Shown here in pieces: positions 1 through 7,964 of a DNA stretch of 49,049 nt. Within the stretch, counting starts at the first letter, position 1, and each line of letters starts with the position of its first letter. The position numbers were made by a program, and so were the translations under genes. Under the pieces are notes generated by a model. The model searched no databases, was not told the origin of the DNA, and saw nothing but the letters and a program-made list of their open reading frames with translations. Source of the DNA: an uncultured Prevotella sp. (GTDB lineage Bacteria; Bacteroidota; Bacteroidia; Bacteroidales; Bacteroidaceae); NCBI GenBank assembly GCA_937907705.1, contig CALCVP010000029.1, positions 1 to 49,049 on the forward strand, in the 5' to 3' direction.

Positions 1-93
1 ACAAATTTATACATTTCGTTCTAAAAAAATGAAACGCTTCGTTTTAAGGATTATATTATGTATGGAAAATCAGTAGTACATCTCTTTGCTTCC

Positions 94-225
94 AAAAACA
101 TAGTTATCGCAAGCCAAAAGCAATGCTATCGTTTGTTAAAAGCATAGCTATTGAGTACTAAAAGCATAGCTATTGAAAATGAAAAGCATAGCTATTGAAA
201 ATGAAAAGCAGAGTGATGAAAAATG
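94..225. repeat. Tandem repeat array, six 22-bp units
   Basis: Six units start at 94, 116, 138, 160, 182 and 204, exactly 22 bp apart. The three central units share the exact 17-mer AAAAGCATAGCTATTGA followed by a variable 5-bp tail; the outer units are degenerate copies. The core is partly self-complementary around GCATAGC. There are no unique spacers, so this is not a CRISPR array. It lies upstream of a small regulator and a decayed methylase. The core resembles the AAAGCATAGCTTT cores at 12967 and 47782. No function is known to me. Confidence 0.9.
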
Positions 226-441
226 GTTGGCAGAAAAAGAACTGTTATTTTTGGATAGTAAATAAGAGAAATACACTTATCAATTTGTTGATCTTCAATC
301 GATAAGCAGATGTTCAAATTTAATAGTATATATGAAACCCTTAATGTATGTAGAAAAGTGGCAAATAAAGGCAATAAACATATTTCTTCATCAAAGTAGG
401 CAATACTTTTTGAAATTCTCGTTTATTCCAATAAATGTAAA

Positions 442-449
442 TACCTTTG
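442..449 (+). promoter_or_regulatory. Putative -7 box (TACCTTTG) for the small regulator
   Basis: TACCTTTG matches the Bacteroidetes -7 consensus TAnnTTTG and predicts a transcription start near 456, 17 nt before the ATG at 473. No TTTG lies at the usual 19-21 bp upstream; the nearest (409-412) is 29 bp away, so the promoter is only half supported. It argues against translation from the upstream in-frame ATG at 332. Confidence 0.45.
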
Positions 450-472
450 CATTGAACTTAAATAAAATTACA

Positions 473-670
473 ATGAATGAGCTGAATAGAATAAAAGTAG
501 TTCTTGTAGAACAAAAGAAAACAGGAAAATGGTTGTCAGAGCAACTTGGAGTTAGTGTTACAACAACCAGTCGTTGGTGTTCTAATTCTGTTCAACCTGA
601 CTTGCAAACATTAAATAGAATAGCTCAACTATTAAAGGTGTCTATTCATGAACTAATTAAACAGCAATGA
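473..670 (+). CDS. Small XRE/Cro-type helix-turn-helix regulator
   Basis: This is a 65-residue DNA-binding protein. The chain reads as one helix-turn-helix domain: residues around WLSEQLGVSVTTTSRWCSN form the paired helices and are followed by PDLQTLNRIAQLLKVSIHEL, a typical XRE-family ending. Proteins of this size and type often sit directly in front of type II DNA methylases as control-like regulators, and here the gene overlaps the start of a decayed N6-adenine methylase by 4 bp (ATGA). I chose the start at 473 rather than 332 because a TAnnTTTG box at 442-449 lies inside the upstream extension and because homologues of this type begin at MNELNRIK-like sequences. It appears intact although its partner is broken. 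A regulatory role in a restriction-modification locus is inferred from context. Confidence 0.75.
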   Translation: MNELNRIKVVLVEQKKTGKWLSEQLGVSVTTTSRWCSNSVQPDLQTLNRIAQLLKVSIHELIKQQ

Positions 671-1272
671 AAGAAATTACGTTAAATACTTTAATTAATA
701 ATTTTTCTGTTGATGAGATAGAAAAAACTTGATATATAATTTTGTACAAGAGAATGGCATAGACTATTCTCTATCTTGTTATATATCCAATTATCTGTCT
801 GATTTTGAACCAAATGAAATTTGGTTGCGAGTATAAAATCTCTTAACCACAAAAAAATAGAAGAAATTGTGGTTGATATGGAGTTGTTGATGCCTTCAGA
901 AGACAAAAAAACTAATGGAGCTTTTTTACTCCTCAGTATATTGTTGACTACATTATTACAAACATAGCTCCACAAGAAAATTCTAAAGTTATAGATCCTT
1001 CTTGTGGAAGTGGTGCTTTCCTTTTAGGGACTATTAGGTACTATACAAATACTTTCCATAAGAGTATTGAAAATATAATTAAAGAGAACCTATATGGGGC
1101 AGATATTCTTGAATATAATACAAGACGCTCAAAGCTCTTGATTATATTGTTTGCATTAATGAATGGAGAAATTATTAATGAAGGAGATATACATATTTAT
1201 ACGGCTGACAGTTTGAGATGTAACTGGCCTCATAAATTTGATGCCGTTGTTGGAAATTTGTACTCAGAATAA
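667..1272 (+). pseudogene. Decayed N6-adenine DNA methylase (type II restriction-modification remnant)
   Basis: Reading across frames gives one coherent methylase N-terminal half. It starts MKEITLNTLINNFSVDEIEK, continues after a frameshift near 726-732 (a short A run), shifts again near 836 and near 929, then reads GAFYTPQYIVDYI and the SAM-binding motif I DPSCGSGAFLL, followed by LYGADILEYNTRRSKLLIILFALMN. The frame ends DAVVGN-LYSE-stop exactly where the catalytic NPPY motif should follow VVGN. Thus the catalytic motif and the whole specificity half are missing, and at least three frameshifts precede the truncation. No restriction nuclease is visible. The breakpoint carries a 10-bp direct repeat (AAATTTGTAC at about 1254 and 1274), and a palindromic repeat block follows at 1313. 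Motif identification is direct; the mechanism of truncation is inference. Confidence 0.85.
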
Positions 1273-1312
1273 AATAAATTTGTACGTGCTGCGGAGTAAA
1301 ATCCCCCAAAAA

Positions 1313-1461
1313 TGCCGGCAAATATCAGCTGCCGATAAATTGTCTTGTAATGCCCAAGCAGCATGGGCAATGAGTGCCCAAGGCTTGGGCACTTGTTGTC
1401 TACATACTGTTCACCGTATTCCCAACGCTTGGGCATACGGTGAAATGATAGATAAATGAAT
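1313..1461. repeat. Composite palindromic repeat block, copy A
   Basis: Units begin with TGCC/TGCCC at 1313, 1330, 1351 and 1375, then 1397 and 1419, spaced mostly 21-24 bp. The unit at 1375 carries a near-perfect palindrome (GTGCCCAAGGCTTGGGCAC at 1374-1392). The unit pair ending at 1444 forms a 16-bp stem (1410-1425 with 1429-1444, one mismatch, 3-nt loop). Unit order matches copies B (34217) and C (47952). A GTGTTC-type motif (1462-1483) is contiguous with its 3' end. Confidence 0.85.
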
Positions 1462-1478
1462 AAGTGGGTGTTCTGAAT

Positions 1479-1518
1479 TGATCAACAATATGCTTTTAAA
1501 CAAGCATATTGTTGATCA
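1479..1518. terminator. Strong hairpin downstream of the YihY gene
   Basis: TGATCAACAATATGCTT (1479-1495) pairs perfectly over 17 bp with 1502-1518 around a 6-nt loop (TTAAAC). It sits 70 bp past the stop of the minus-strand YihY gene. Neither side has a clear T run, so it may be a transcript-end or repeat structure rather than a classical terminator. ATGCTTTTAAACAAG recurs at about 34190, next to repeat copy B. Confidence 0.4.
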
Positions 1519-1587
1519 TGAAGGATTCATATATGCGTTTGATTTTGAATATCCGTTTATGGCTACTGCCGTGAAGAAGATGCCATA

Positions 1588-2919
1588 CTACTGTTTCTTT
1601 AGTATGTCTTTTAGCAGTATTTGCCGTTGGCAGGATAGATAGCGGGTGCGTAGCTTTATTACATTGTGCCATCCAGGTGTGTCGAGCAGTTGCGTATTGA
1701 GTTTCAGGTTCCATTTTCCAAATGCCTCCATGCGGTCTATCAGCAATCCTACACTCAGCCTTGTAACGCATTCGGCGGGCTGATAGTAGCTTGTTTCTCC
1801 TTTTTCGTCGTTGGTGATTTCTGTCAATATATTGATGCGCGTAAGTTCGTACAGCAGTTCATTGACGATTCTGATGGGAATGCCAGTCTTTAATTTGAGT
1901 TGTAGTGCAGTGTACGGCTTGCGCCCTTCAGAGAAGTTTTCGCATACCAAGCCTGCCAAGATGATGCTGAGCATGAGCTTGTAGCGGTGGCTGAGGTCTT
2001 CAGACTTTGCCTTGAATGCAAATTCTTCCAGATTTTGGTTGGCATAGCACAGCTCTGCTCCGAACAAGCAAATAATCCATGATATCTGTATCCAGAGCAT
2101 GAAAAGCGGCAATGCAGCAAATGAACCATAAATGGCATTGTAGCTGCTGACCCATATTTGTGAGTGGATGTAGAAGAATTGCAGACCTTGCATGGCTACA
2201 CCGGCTAAGATGCCAGGCAGAATGGCACTGCTTGTCTTTACCTTTGTGTTGGGCATAAATACATAGAGTGCTATGAAGACGGCCGACATGAGGATATAGG
2301 GCATCAGGGTGATGAGGAACCTGAGGAGCGGAGCCAAGAGCAGATAGTCTTCCACTTCGTTGCAGACAGTGGCCATGAATATACTGATACCTGATGTAAT
2401 GACGATGACGATAGGCACCAGCAGAAACATGGATGTATAGTCTGTAATGGTCCGGAACACGCTGCGTGGTTTCTTCACTTGCCAGATATAGTTAAAGGTT
2501 TGCTCAATGTTGCTGATAAGCATGATAACGGTAAAGAGCATGAAGATTAATCCGATGCCCAAGAACAAGCCGCTGCGTGTGTGGATGAGGTAAGAGTTGA
2601 CAAAGCCTATTATGATTTCGGCCGCTTGTGGCTGGCTGGATAAGGAAGACCTGAACCATTCTTCTATATACTTGTTGTAGCCAAAGCCGCGGGCTATGGC
2701 AAATACCACAGCAAAGATGGGTACAATGGCCAACAGGGTAGAGTAGGTGAGTGCCGCTGCCGAATTGGATATGCGTTTGGTAGTGGTAATTTCTATTGCA
2801 AGAACAAGCTTTTTGACAATGCTGTAAATATAGTATCGCGACAAAGATACATCTTGCCGTGTAATGCGCCAAATGTCAATGTTGAGAAAATGGATTAGTT
2901 TTTTTATGAAGTCTTTCAT
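1588..2919 (-). CDS. YihY/virulence factor BrkB family inner-membrane protein
   Basis: A 443-residue integral membrane protein of the YihY/BrkB (UPF0761) family. The family pattern is clear: after a short cytoplasmic N-terminus comes ISNSAAALTYSTLLAIVPIFAVVFAIA (about residues 50-75), then GLFLGIGLIFMLFTVIMLISNIEQTFNYIW, several further hydrophobic helices, and LFMLWIQISWIICLFGAELCYA (about 280-300), the typical last helix. A soluble C-terminal tail of about 140 residues follows, longer than in the minimal family; it contains LKTGIPIRIVNELLYELTRINIL, which looks like a winged-helix fold, as in several Bacteroidetes members. Family function is unsettled: early claims of RNase BN activity were withdrawn and a transport role is only suspected. 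It stands alone, divergent from the decayed methylase, with RNase P RNA upstream on the same strand. Confidence 0.9.
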   Translation of the reverse strand: MKDFIKKLIHFLNIDIWRITRQDVSLSRYYIYSIVKKLVLAIEITTTKRISNSAAALTYSTLLAIVPIFAVVFAIARGFGYNKYIEEWFRSSLSSQPQAAEIIIGFVNSYLIHTRSGLFLGIGLIFMLFTVIMLISNIEQTFNYIWQVKKPRSVFRTITDYTSMFLLVPIVIVITSGISIFMATVCNEVEDYLLLAPLLRFLITLMPYILMSAVFIALYVFMPNTKVKTSSAILPGILAGVAMQGLQFFYIHSQIWVSSYNAIYGSFAALPLFMLWIQISWIICLFGAELCYANQNLEEFAFKAKSEDLSHRYKLMLSIILAGLVCENFSEGRKPYTALQLKLKTGIPIRIVNELLYELTRINILTEITNDEKGETSYYQPAECVTRLSVGLLIDRMEAFGKWNLKLNTQLLDTPGWHNVIKLRTRYLSCQRQILLKDILKKQ

Positions 2920-3048
2920 GCTAACTAAGTGCTCAATTATATAAAATACGTAACCTTTGGGCTGTTACTGTATAGATAGCCTATATAAGGGATAAGAAGT
3001 TACACATCGTTAGCGGGAAATGTGGCAATATCCATATATAAAAAATGA

Positions 3049-3428
3049 AGACAGTGCTTCTATAAGCCGGGTTTTGTTCCACAGAAGGCTCTCGCCTTCA
3101 TGTGGCATCTGCCATTTATCTAAATTTTAAGTTGCCTTAAAACTCAAGCATTCTACCCTCCATCGGAGTTAGTCAGGCGGGCAACCTTCAGACGATGGTT
3201 TACATGAACTTGCAGCTTCCAGATGGTACAGCCCTATAATCACCCATAGGCTGGTGGTCTCTTACACCACCTTCTCACCCTTACTCAGCATAAAGCCAAG
3301 CGGTTGTTTTCTTCTACCTTATCCTACTGTCGCCAATAGCTTCTACTTTCAGAAGTGGAATACCCTTTGCTGCCCGGACTTTCCTCTCGCAATGCAAAAT
3401 TGCCAGCGGCAGAACCGAAGCACTGTAT
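3049..3428 (-). ncRNA. RNase P RNA (rnpB)
   Basis: This is the catalytic RNA of ribonuclease P, which matures tRNA 5' ends. On the minus strand the 5' part carries the hallmark GAGAGGAAAGTCCGGGC (3371-3391) and the 3' part ends with the conserved ACAAAACCCGGCTTAT (3061-3077); the universally conserved ACAGTAGGATAAGG core lies near 3320. The ends pair perfectly over 10 bp (3417-3426 with 3051-3060), which is the P1 helix and sets the boundaries. Length of about 380 nt is normal for a bacterial type A RNA. A Bacteroidetes promoter sits directly upstream and predicts a start at about 3428, agreeing with P1. Confidence 0.96.
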
Positions 3429-3435
3429 TCGGGTG

Positions 3436-3466
3436 CAAAGGTAGCCATTTTTGCGTAGGTAGCAAA
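3436..3466 (-). promoter_or_regulatory. rnpB promoter (TTTG-19 bp-TACCTTTG)
   Basis: On the minus strand TTTG (3463-3466) is followed after 19 bp by TACCTTTG (3436-3443), a full match to the Bacteroidetes sigma-ABfr -33/-7 consensus. The start of transcription would fall near 3428-3430, exactly at the P1 helix of the RNA. Confidence 0.85.
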
Positions 3467-3516
3467 ATTTTTGTCCGTTTTTATGGTATTGTGGATTTTA
3501 AAGAAACTCAAAAAGG

Positions 3517-3563
3517 CAAAGAGCTTCAGGCGAAGTTAAGCAATTTCCGCTTGAGGCTCTTTG
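3517..3563 (-). terminator. Terminator after the iron alcohol dehydrogenase
   Basis: A 16-bp stem (3517-3532 with 3548-3563, two G-U pairs) with a 15-nt loop is followed on the minus strand by CCTTTTTGAG. It lies about 20 bp past the alcohol dehydrogenase stop and upstream of the rnpB promoter. Confidence 0.7.
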
Positions 3564-3581
3564 TACTTGGAGTGCTTGTTG

Positions 3582-4766
3582 TTACTTGTTGGCCATGGTG
3601 TAAATGGCTCTCATGTCTTGTTGGCTGAGTTCCTTGAATGCGCCAATGGTGCGTTTCCCGTCATGGCTGCATTTCCGTGCGAGCTCTTCTGTCTCGGCTT
3701 CTGTAAGGCATCTGCCTATTAATTGCTTTATGCCGGTAGGCATGCCTATGGCTTTGTAAAAGCGTTCAATGGCTTCTATGCCTGCCAATGCTGTGGCATC
3801 TGGGTCTGTAAAATCGCATGGAATATCCATCACATTGACAGCAAAGCGCACAAAGCGTGAGGTGTTTCCTTTATATACATATCTTGCCCAGCTACCCCAC
3901 AATGCAGCCAAGCCTGCTCCATGTGCTACATCAAACATGGCGCTGAGTTCATGTTCTAACTGGTGTGTTGCAAAATCGCTGTATGCACGGTCGCCTGTCA
4001 AATCATTGTGGGCTAAGCTGGAAGCCCACATGATATTGGCACGGTTGCGGTAATCGCTGGGATCTTTCAATACATGGAACACACAATCTTTAACGGTACG
4101 TAGTAGGGCTTCTGCTATATTGTCGATAAGCGTCATGTCGCAGACTTGTGTAAAGTAGCGTTCCATGGTGTGCATCATAATGTCCGTAGCTCCGCAAGCC
4201 GTTTGGTAAGGAGGCAAGGTAAAGGTACGCACAGGATTCATGATGGCAAATTTAGGGCGACACAAGTTGTTGGAATAGCCTATCTTCAGGTTGCAGTCTT
4301 CGTTGGTGATGACACTTGAGTCGCTCATCTCGCTGCCTGCTGCCGGTATGGTCAGTATGCTGCCTACCGGCAATGTCTGTGTGGGAACATAGCGGCGGGC
4401 GTAAATATCCCATACATTTCCATCGTATTTTACACCATAGCCGATAGCTTTTGACGAGTCTATTACGCTACCACCGCCCACTGCCAATATGAAGTTGACA
4501 TTTTCTTGCTTGCAGAGTGCTATGCCTTGGTGGACCAATGACAAGCGGGGGTTGGGCTTTACGCCTCCTAACTCTACAAAGGATATGCCTCCATCGTGGA
4601 GCCTTTGGCGTACGGCAGCCAATAAGCCCGAACGCTCTGCACTGTGGCCGCCATAATGCAGAAGCACTTTGCTGCCGCCGTATTTCTTGATCATTTCCAC
4701 TAAATGTTCTTCAGAATTTTTCCCGAATATTACTTCGGTGGGTGCATAGAATTTAAAATCAACCAT
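3582..4766 (-). CDS. Iron-containing alcohol dehydrogenase (BdhA/YqhD type)
   Basis: A 394-residue, probably NAD(P)H-dependent group III alcohol dehydrogenase that interconverts aldehydes and primary alcohols in the cytoplasm. The nucleotide-binding signature GGGSVIDSSKAI lies at about 97-108. Metal ligands line up with the YqhD subfamily: D195 and H199 in GATDIMMHTMERY, H268 in ATHQLEH and H282 in DVAHGAG. The N-terminus FKFYAPTEVIFG is the family start and the length is normal. It is transcribed alone, with its own terminator, between rnpB and an envelope gene pair. In fermentative Bacteroidales such enzymes are likely to dispose of reducing equivalents or detoxify aldehydes; the true substrate cannot be read from sequence. 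Annotations as butanol dehydrogenase come from homologues only. Confidence 0.93.
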   Translation of the reverse strand: MVDFKFYAPTEVIFGKNSEEHLVEMIKKYGGSKVLLHYGGHSAERSGLLAAVRQRLHDGGISFVELGGVKPNPRLSLVHQGIALCKQENVNFILAVGGGSVIDSSKAIGYGVKYDGNVWDIYARRYVPTQTLPVGSILTIPAAGSEMSDSSVITNEDCNLKIGYSNNLCRPKFAIMNPVRTFTLPPYQTACGATDIMMHTMERYFTQVCDMTLIDNIAEALLRTVKDCVFHVLKDPSDYRNRANIMWASSLAHNDLTGDRAYSDFATHQLEHELSAMFDVAHGAGLAALWGSWARYVYKGNTSRFVRFAVNVMDIPCDFTDPDATALAGIEAIERFYKAIGMPTGIKQLIGRCLTEAETEELARKCSHDGKRTIGAFKELSQQDMRAIYTMANK

Positions 4767-4934
4767 AAGTCTTGTATTTTCAGTACTTTGTTTTTATTGA
4801 TGATAAAGTGTTCTTTATAATCAGGTGTTCAGAATGGGTTTGAACGTATCGTTGTTGCTGACGACAAGTTCATACATATATATATGTTGTCAAAGGCAAG
4901 TTCATGTATACGTTAATGCAGGACACTTGTTTTC

Positions 4935-5792
4935 CTATTTGAGCCTAATCACTCTGACACCGGTCATGCTCTTTTGCTTTCGCAGATAAGTGGAGAGCAG
5001 CTGTGGCTCTTCTACTACCTTGTGTCGCAGAGACGAGGCATTGAGCAGGTGCAACCCGTCTTTATGCCATACGGCAAAGCCGATATGCTGTATGTCCAGC
5101 CCTTTGAGTGATGTGGTAAGGGCCAAGATATCGCCGTCATGAATAGTCTGCCTTAGTAGATTACTGTTGCTGATACCGCTTTTGGGAATATACCGATAGC
5201 TCTTTCTGTTGATTCGTTGCTCATCTTTCGCAATGATGGGGACGTATGAAGGATTGGCTTTCAGCATGGCATATTTGTCAGGATGCTTGGACATGAAGTA
5301 CACGTTTACTTTCTGAACAGCGGTAAAAGGCGGGTTGGGAGATTGCAGCTCATGGCAGATGCCCTTTGCAGAATTGTCTTCAATCCAGTCTGTAAAGTAG
5401 TGGAGGCGTGCAGGGTAATAAGGGGCGCAGCCTTGTCTGTACCGTATGCGTTGCAGGTTTTTGCAGAAAGCAGCAAAGGTATAGATCTTTTGCTGCATGC
5501 ACAATTGCAGTGCCACTGCATTTTCTACCAGTGTGGTACAGTCCAGCTGCCGCAGATTGACAACTAATTTCTCTGTTTTGTTTATTTCCAATGTGTGCGC
5601 CACATAAGGTATTCCTTTCAGCTTACGGGCAAAGTACAGTGTATAATTGTTGTTGGAAACATGCTGATGGCGTGCTGCGGTCAATAGTTGGACAACCTTT
5701 AGGCTGTCTTCTTTCTTGTAAGTTATCTTTGTTGCCCAATTGCTGTTGATGCAACCCATCAACAATACGAATATGATACACAATTTTTTCAT
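4935..5792 (-). CDS. DUF1460 family putative envelope cysteine amidase/peptidase
   Basis: A 285-residue exported protein of the DUF1460 (PF07313) family, which has a papain/NlpC-P60-like fold and is thought to act on peptidoglycan peptides or amides. The N-terminal hydrophobic stretch ends in LLMGC (C14), a plausible lipobox, so it may be a lipoprotein. The catalytic cysteine is expected at C85 in LDCTTLVE, the family signature, and the histidine at H236 in IQHIGFAVW. Length is normal. Its start codon overlaps the stop of the upstream DUF4421 gene by 4 bp (ATGA at 5789-5792), so the two are translationally coupled. Enzyme activity is inferred from the family; substrate is unknown. Confidence 0.85.
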   Translation of the reverse strand: MKKLCIIFVLLMGCINSNWATKITYKKEDSLKVVQLLTAARHQHVSNNNYTLYFARKLKGIPYVAHTLEINKTEKLVVNLRQLDCTTLVENAVALQLCMQQKIYTFAAFCKNLQRIRYRQGCAPYYPARLHYFTDWIEDNSAKGICHELQSPNPPFTAVQKVNVYFMSKHPDKYAMLKANPSYVPIIAKDEQRINRKSYRYIPKSGISNSNLLRQTIHDGDILALTTSLKGLDIQHIGFAVWHKDGLHLLNASSLRHKVVEEPQLLSTYLRKQKSMTGVRVIRLK

Positions 5793-6955
5793 TTCTTTCT
5801 TCCTATATTAATTCCTACATAAAAATTGATTGAACCAAAGATATTGTTTGTATAGAATTGGCTTTTCTTGTAATTGAAAGAATGCAAGATGGTGCTCATG
5901 CCGGCATAGTATTTGGTATTGTTCCATACAACGCCAAAACGCCCGACGCCATCTATATTTATATCGTTAAACGAGAAGTCTCGAAAAGAAAAAGCTTTGT
6001 GCCTGATGTCGCCATAAGAGCGTTTGTAGGCTAAAGCCAATGACAGTGAGCTGGCAAAAAGCCAGTTGCGGGCAAACACCCAGTTATAGGCATATCCGCC
6101 GGATAAGGAATAGGAGGCGTATTGCACTTTGTTGAAAAGCAATCCGGAATCAAGCTGTACTGTTCCGTTTAGCTTTTCGTTTACAAGATCTTCCAATTTC
6201 TTGCTGTCAAGATAGATGTTGTGTTCTGTGTAGCCTATGCCGAAAAGAAGCGAGCCGCAACTGCGCCTTTGGCACGTGCTTTGGCTGAAAGCTGCCGGAT
6301 ACGAAAAACGCTTATGGTTAACAATATAGTATAAGTCAAAACCTTTGATGCTGACAGCTACGCCGGAAAACGGTGTATCGTTGAGAATCTTGTGGTCATT
6401 GCGAGTGCCTAAATTGTTGTCTCTGATTTTGTAGTCGTTGCCTGTCTTTCTGTAATATAGGTCAATACCGAACAGAGAGCTGTAAAGACTCAGGTCAAGC
6501 TCTTTCTTGCTGTTGTCGCTACTGATATGCTTTACATCCAGTGTGTAGCCCAAGAATATCCAGCGCCATCCTATATAAGGACCTATCTTGACAGAAGGAT
6601 TAGGTGCAAATGTGATGGATTGCCCATGCTTGCTCATCAAACGGTACATTTCATAAGTATTGGTGTTCTGCAACATTACGGTGTAGTTGTAATGTTGAGG
6701 CTCTATGAAATTGGTATCTATCTCGTTGAAATCCTTGAATAATTTAGTAAATGTTCTGCCTATGCGCCTGAAAACGGTGTTTCTTTTGACTTTTGCAGGG
6801 GTGGCACTTTGTACCGTATCCGCAGAACAGGGATGTGGAGCCAATGCCAAAGACAATTGGGCGTCTTGTGGGCAATCGGCTTCTTTAGCCTTTGATACAG
6901 ATGCAGTGGCACTTATAGTACATCCTATCAATAAAAGCAGGAGAATCAGTCGCAT
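5789..6955 (-). CDS. DUF4421 family putative outer-membrane protein
   Basis: A 388-residue exported protein matching the DUF4421 family of Bacteroidetes. It begins with a signal peptide (MRLILLLLLIGCTISATAS), has a low-complexity linker to about residue 65, then FKDFNEIDTNFIEPQHYNYTVMLQNT, typical for the family. The rest alternates short hydrophobic and polar stretches with many aromatic residues (FGIDLYYRK, VSIKGFDLYYI, AYNWVFARNWLFASSLSLALAY) and ends in GSINFYVGINIGRKK, as expected for an outer-membrane beta barrel. Function is unknown. It overlaps the DUF1460 gene by 4 bp and lies 25 bp downstream of the Gfo/Idh/MocA oxidoreductase gene, so all three may be one transcript. The barrel reading is my inference from the pattern. 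Confidence 0.8.
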   Translation of the reverse strand: MRLILLLLLIGCTISATASVSKAKEADCPQDAQLSLALAPHPCSADTVQSATPAKVKRNTVFRRIGRTFTKLFKDFNEIDTNFIEPQHYNYTVMLQNTNTYEMYRLMSKHGQSITFAPNPSVKIGPYIGWRWIFLGYTLDVKHISSDNSKKELDLSLYSSLFGIDLYYRKTGNDYKIRDNNLGTRNDHKILNDTPFSGVAVSIKGFDLYYIVNHKRFSYPAAFSQSTCQRRSCGSLLFGIGYTEHNIYLDSKKLEDLVNEKLNGTVQLDSGLLFNKVQYASYSLSGGYAYNWVFARNWLFASSLSLALAYKRSYGDIRHKAFSFRDFSFNDINIDGVGRFGVVWNNTKYYAGMSTILHSFNYKKSQFYTNNIFGSINFYVGINIGRKK

Positions 6956-6980
6956 GGAATAATGTGGTTGTTTTAGTGTA

Positions 6981-7964
6981 TTAGATTTTATTCAATATCC
7001 TGTCCAGTACCCAATTGACTGGCGTGGCCGATACACTTGTGCATGAGCATACGCCGATACCTTGCAAATCTTCTATTACAGATTTGATGATAGGCAGCTG
7101 CACATAGGGAGGGTTAGGCACAGTGATGCTGGTAGTGCCTTTGCTCGTAACCAAAAGAATGGGGTCGTAATTGTAGACCGAAAAGCTTAACATGCCTTTT
7201 TCGCCAATTACTTCTACCCGGTCTTCCTTGGCTGATTTATGGCCGACGAAGCACCAAGAGCCACTTCCCGGTATGCCGCTCTCAAATTTGAAACAGGCAG
7301 AGATACTGTCTTCCGCTTCATACAGGTGAGCACGGTTGGCACACATGCCTTCGGCCTCTGTAATGATGCCGAAAAGCTCTTGCAATATATCCAGCTGGTG
7401 AGGCGCCAAGTCATAAAAATAGCCGCCGCCGGCAATGTCTGGCTGCAAACGCCATGGCATGGACTGGCTTGAATTGTAGTCTAAATCGCGGGGGGGACAC
7501 GAAAAGCGTATCTGTACATTGATAATCTTGCCGATACCGCCTTCCTGGATAATCTGCTTCACCCGCTTGAAGTAGGGCAAGTAACGGCGGTAATAAGCTA
7601 CAAAGCAGGGCACGCCGGTTTGCTCGCTTACTCTGTTGATGCGGGCGCAGTCGTCATAATTGGAGGCTAAGGGCTTCTCTACATAGACTGGCTTGCCTGC
7701 TCTCATGGCCATGATGGCAAATATGGCGTGGCTGGATGGAGGCGTGGCAATATAGATGGCGTTAATGTCGGGGTCGTCTATCAGTTCCTGGGCATCGGTA
7801 TACCACTTGCTGATATGATGACGCTCTGCATAGGAACGGGCTTTCGTCTCGTTCCTGCTCATTACGGCTACGATGTGCGAACCTTCTACCTCATTAAAGG
7901 CTGGTCCAGATTTCTTTTCTGTAACTTCACCGCAACCTATAAATCCCCAATTAAGTAGTTTCAT
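6981..7964 (-). CDS. Gfo/Idh/MocA family oxidoreductase
   Basis: A 327-residue NAD(P)-dependent sugar or sugar-derivative dehydrogenase. The Rossmann start NWGFIGCGEVTEKKSGPAF (GxxGxG at 7-12) is followed by IYIATPPSSHA and the family motif VYVEKPLA (E96-K97-P98), where the lysine is catalytic. The C-terminal sheet domain contains GGGYFYDLAPHQLDILQELFG, in which the histidine is the usual second active-site residue. It lacks a signal peptide and should be cytoplasmic. Family members include inositol, glucose-fructose and biliverdin-like reductases, so the substrate cannot be named. It is the first gene of a minus-strand group with DUF4421 and DUF1460 genes; no functional link is evident. Confidence 0.9.
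   Translation of the reverse strand: MKLLNWGFIGCGEVTEKKSGPAFNEVEGSHIVAVMSRNETKARSYAERHHISKWYTDAQELIDDPDINAIYIATPPSSHAIFAIMAMRAGKPVYVEKPLASNYDDCARINRVSEQTGVPCFVAYYRRYLPYFKRVKQIIQEGGIGKIINVQIRFSCPPRDLDYNSSQSMPWRLQPDIAGGGYFYDLAPHQLDILQELFGIITEAEGMCANRAHLYEAEDSISACFKFESGIPGSGSWCFVGHKSAKEDRVEVIGEKGMLSFSVYNYDPILLVTSKGTTSITVPNPPYVQLPIIKSVIEDLQGIGVCSCTSVSATPVNWVLDRILNKI

Noticed and set aside
94..225. CRISPR array
   Set aside because: Units are contiguous with only 5 bp between cores and no unique spacers; no cas genes are in the window.
3254..3628. Open frames over the RNase P RNA
   Set aside because: The region is a structured RNA with conserved RNase P motifs and a matching P1 helix.
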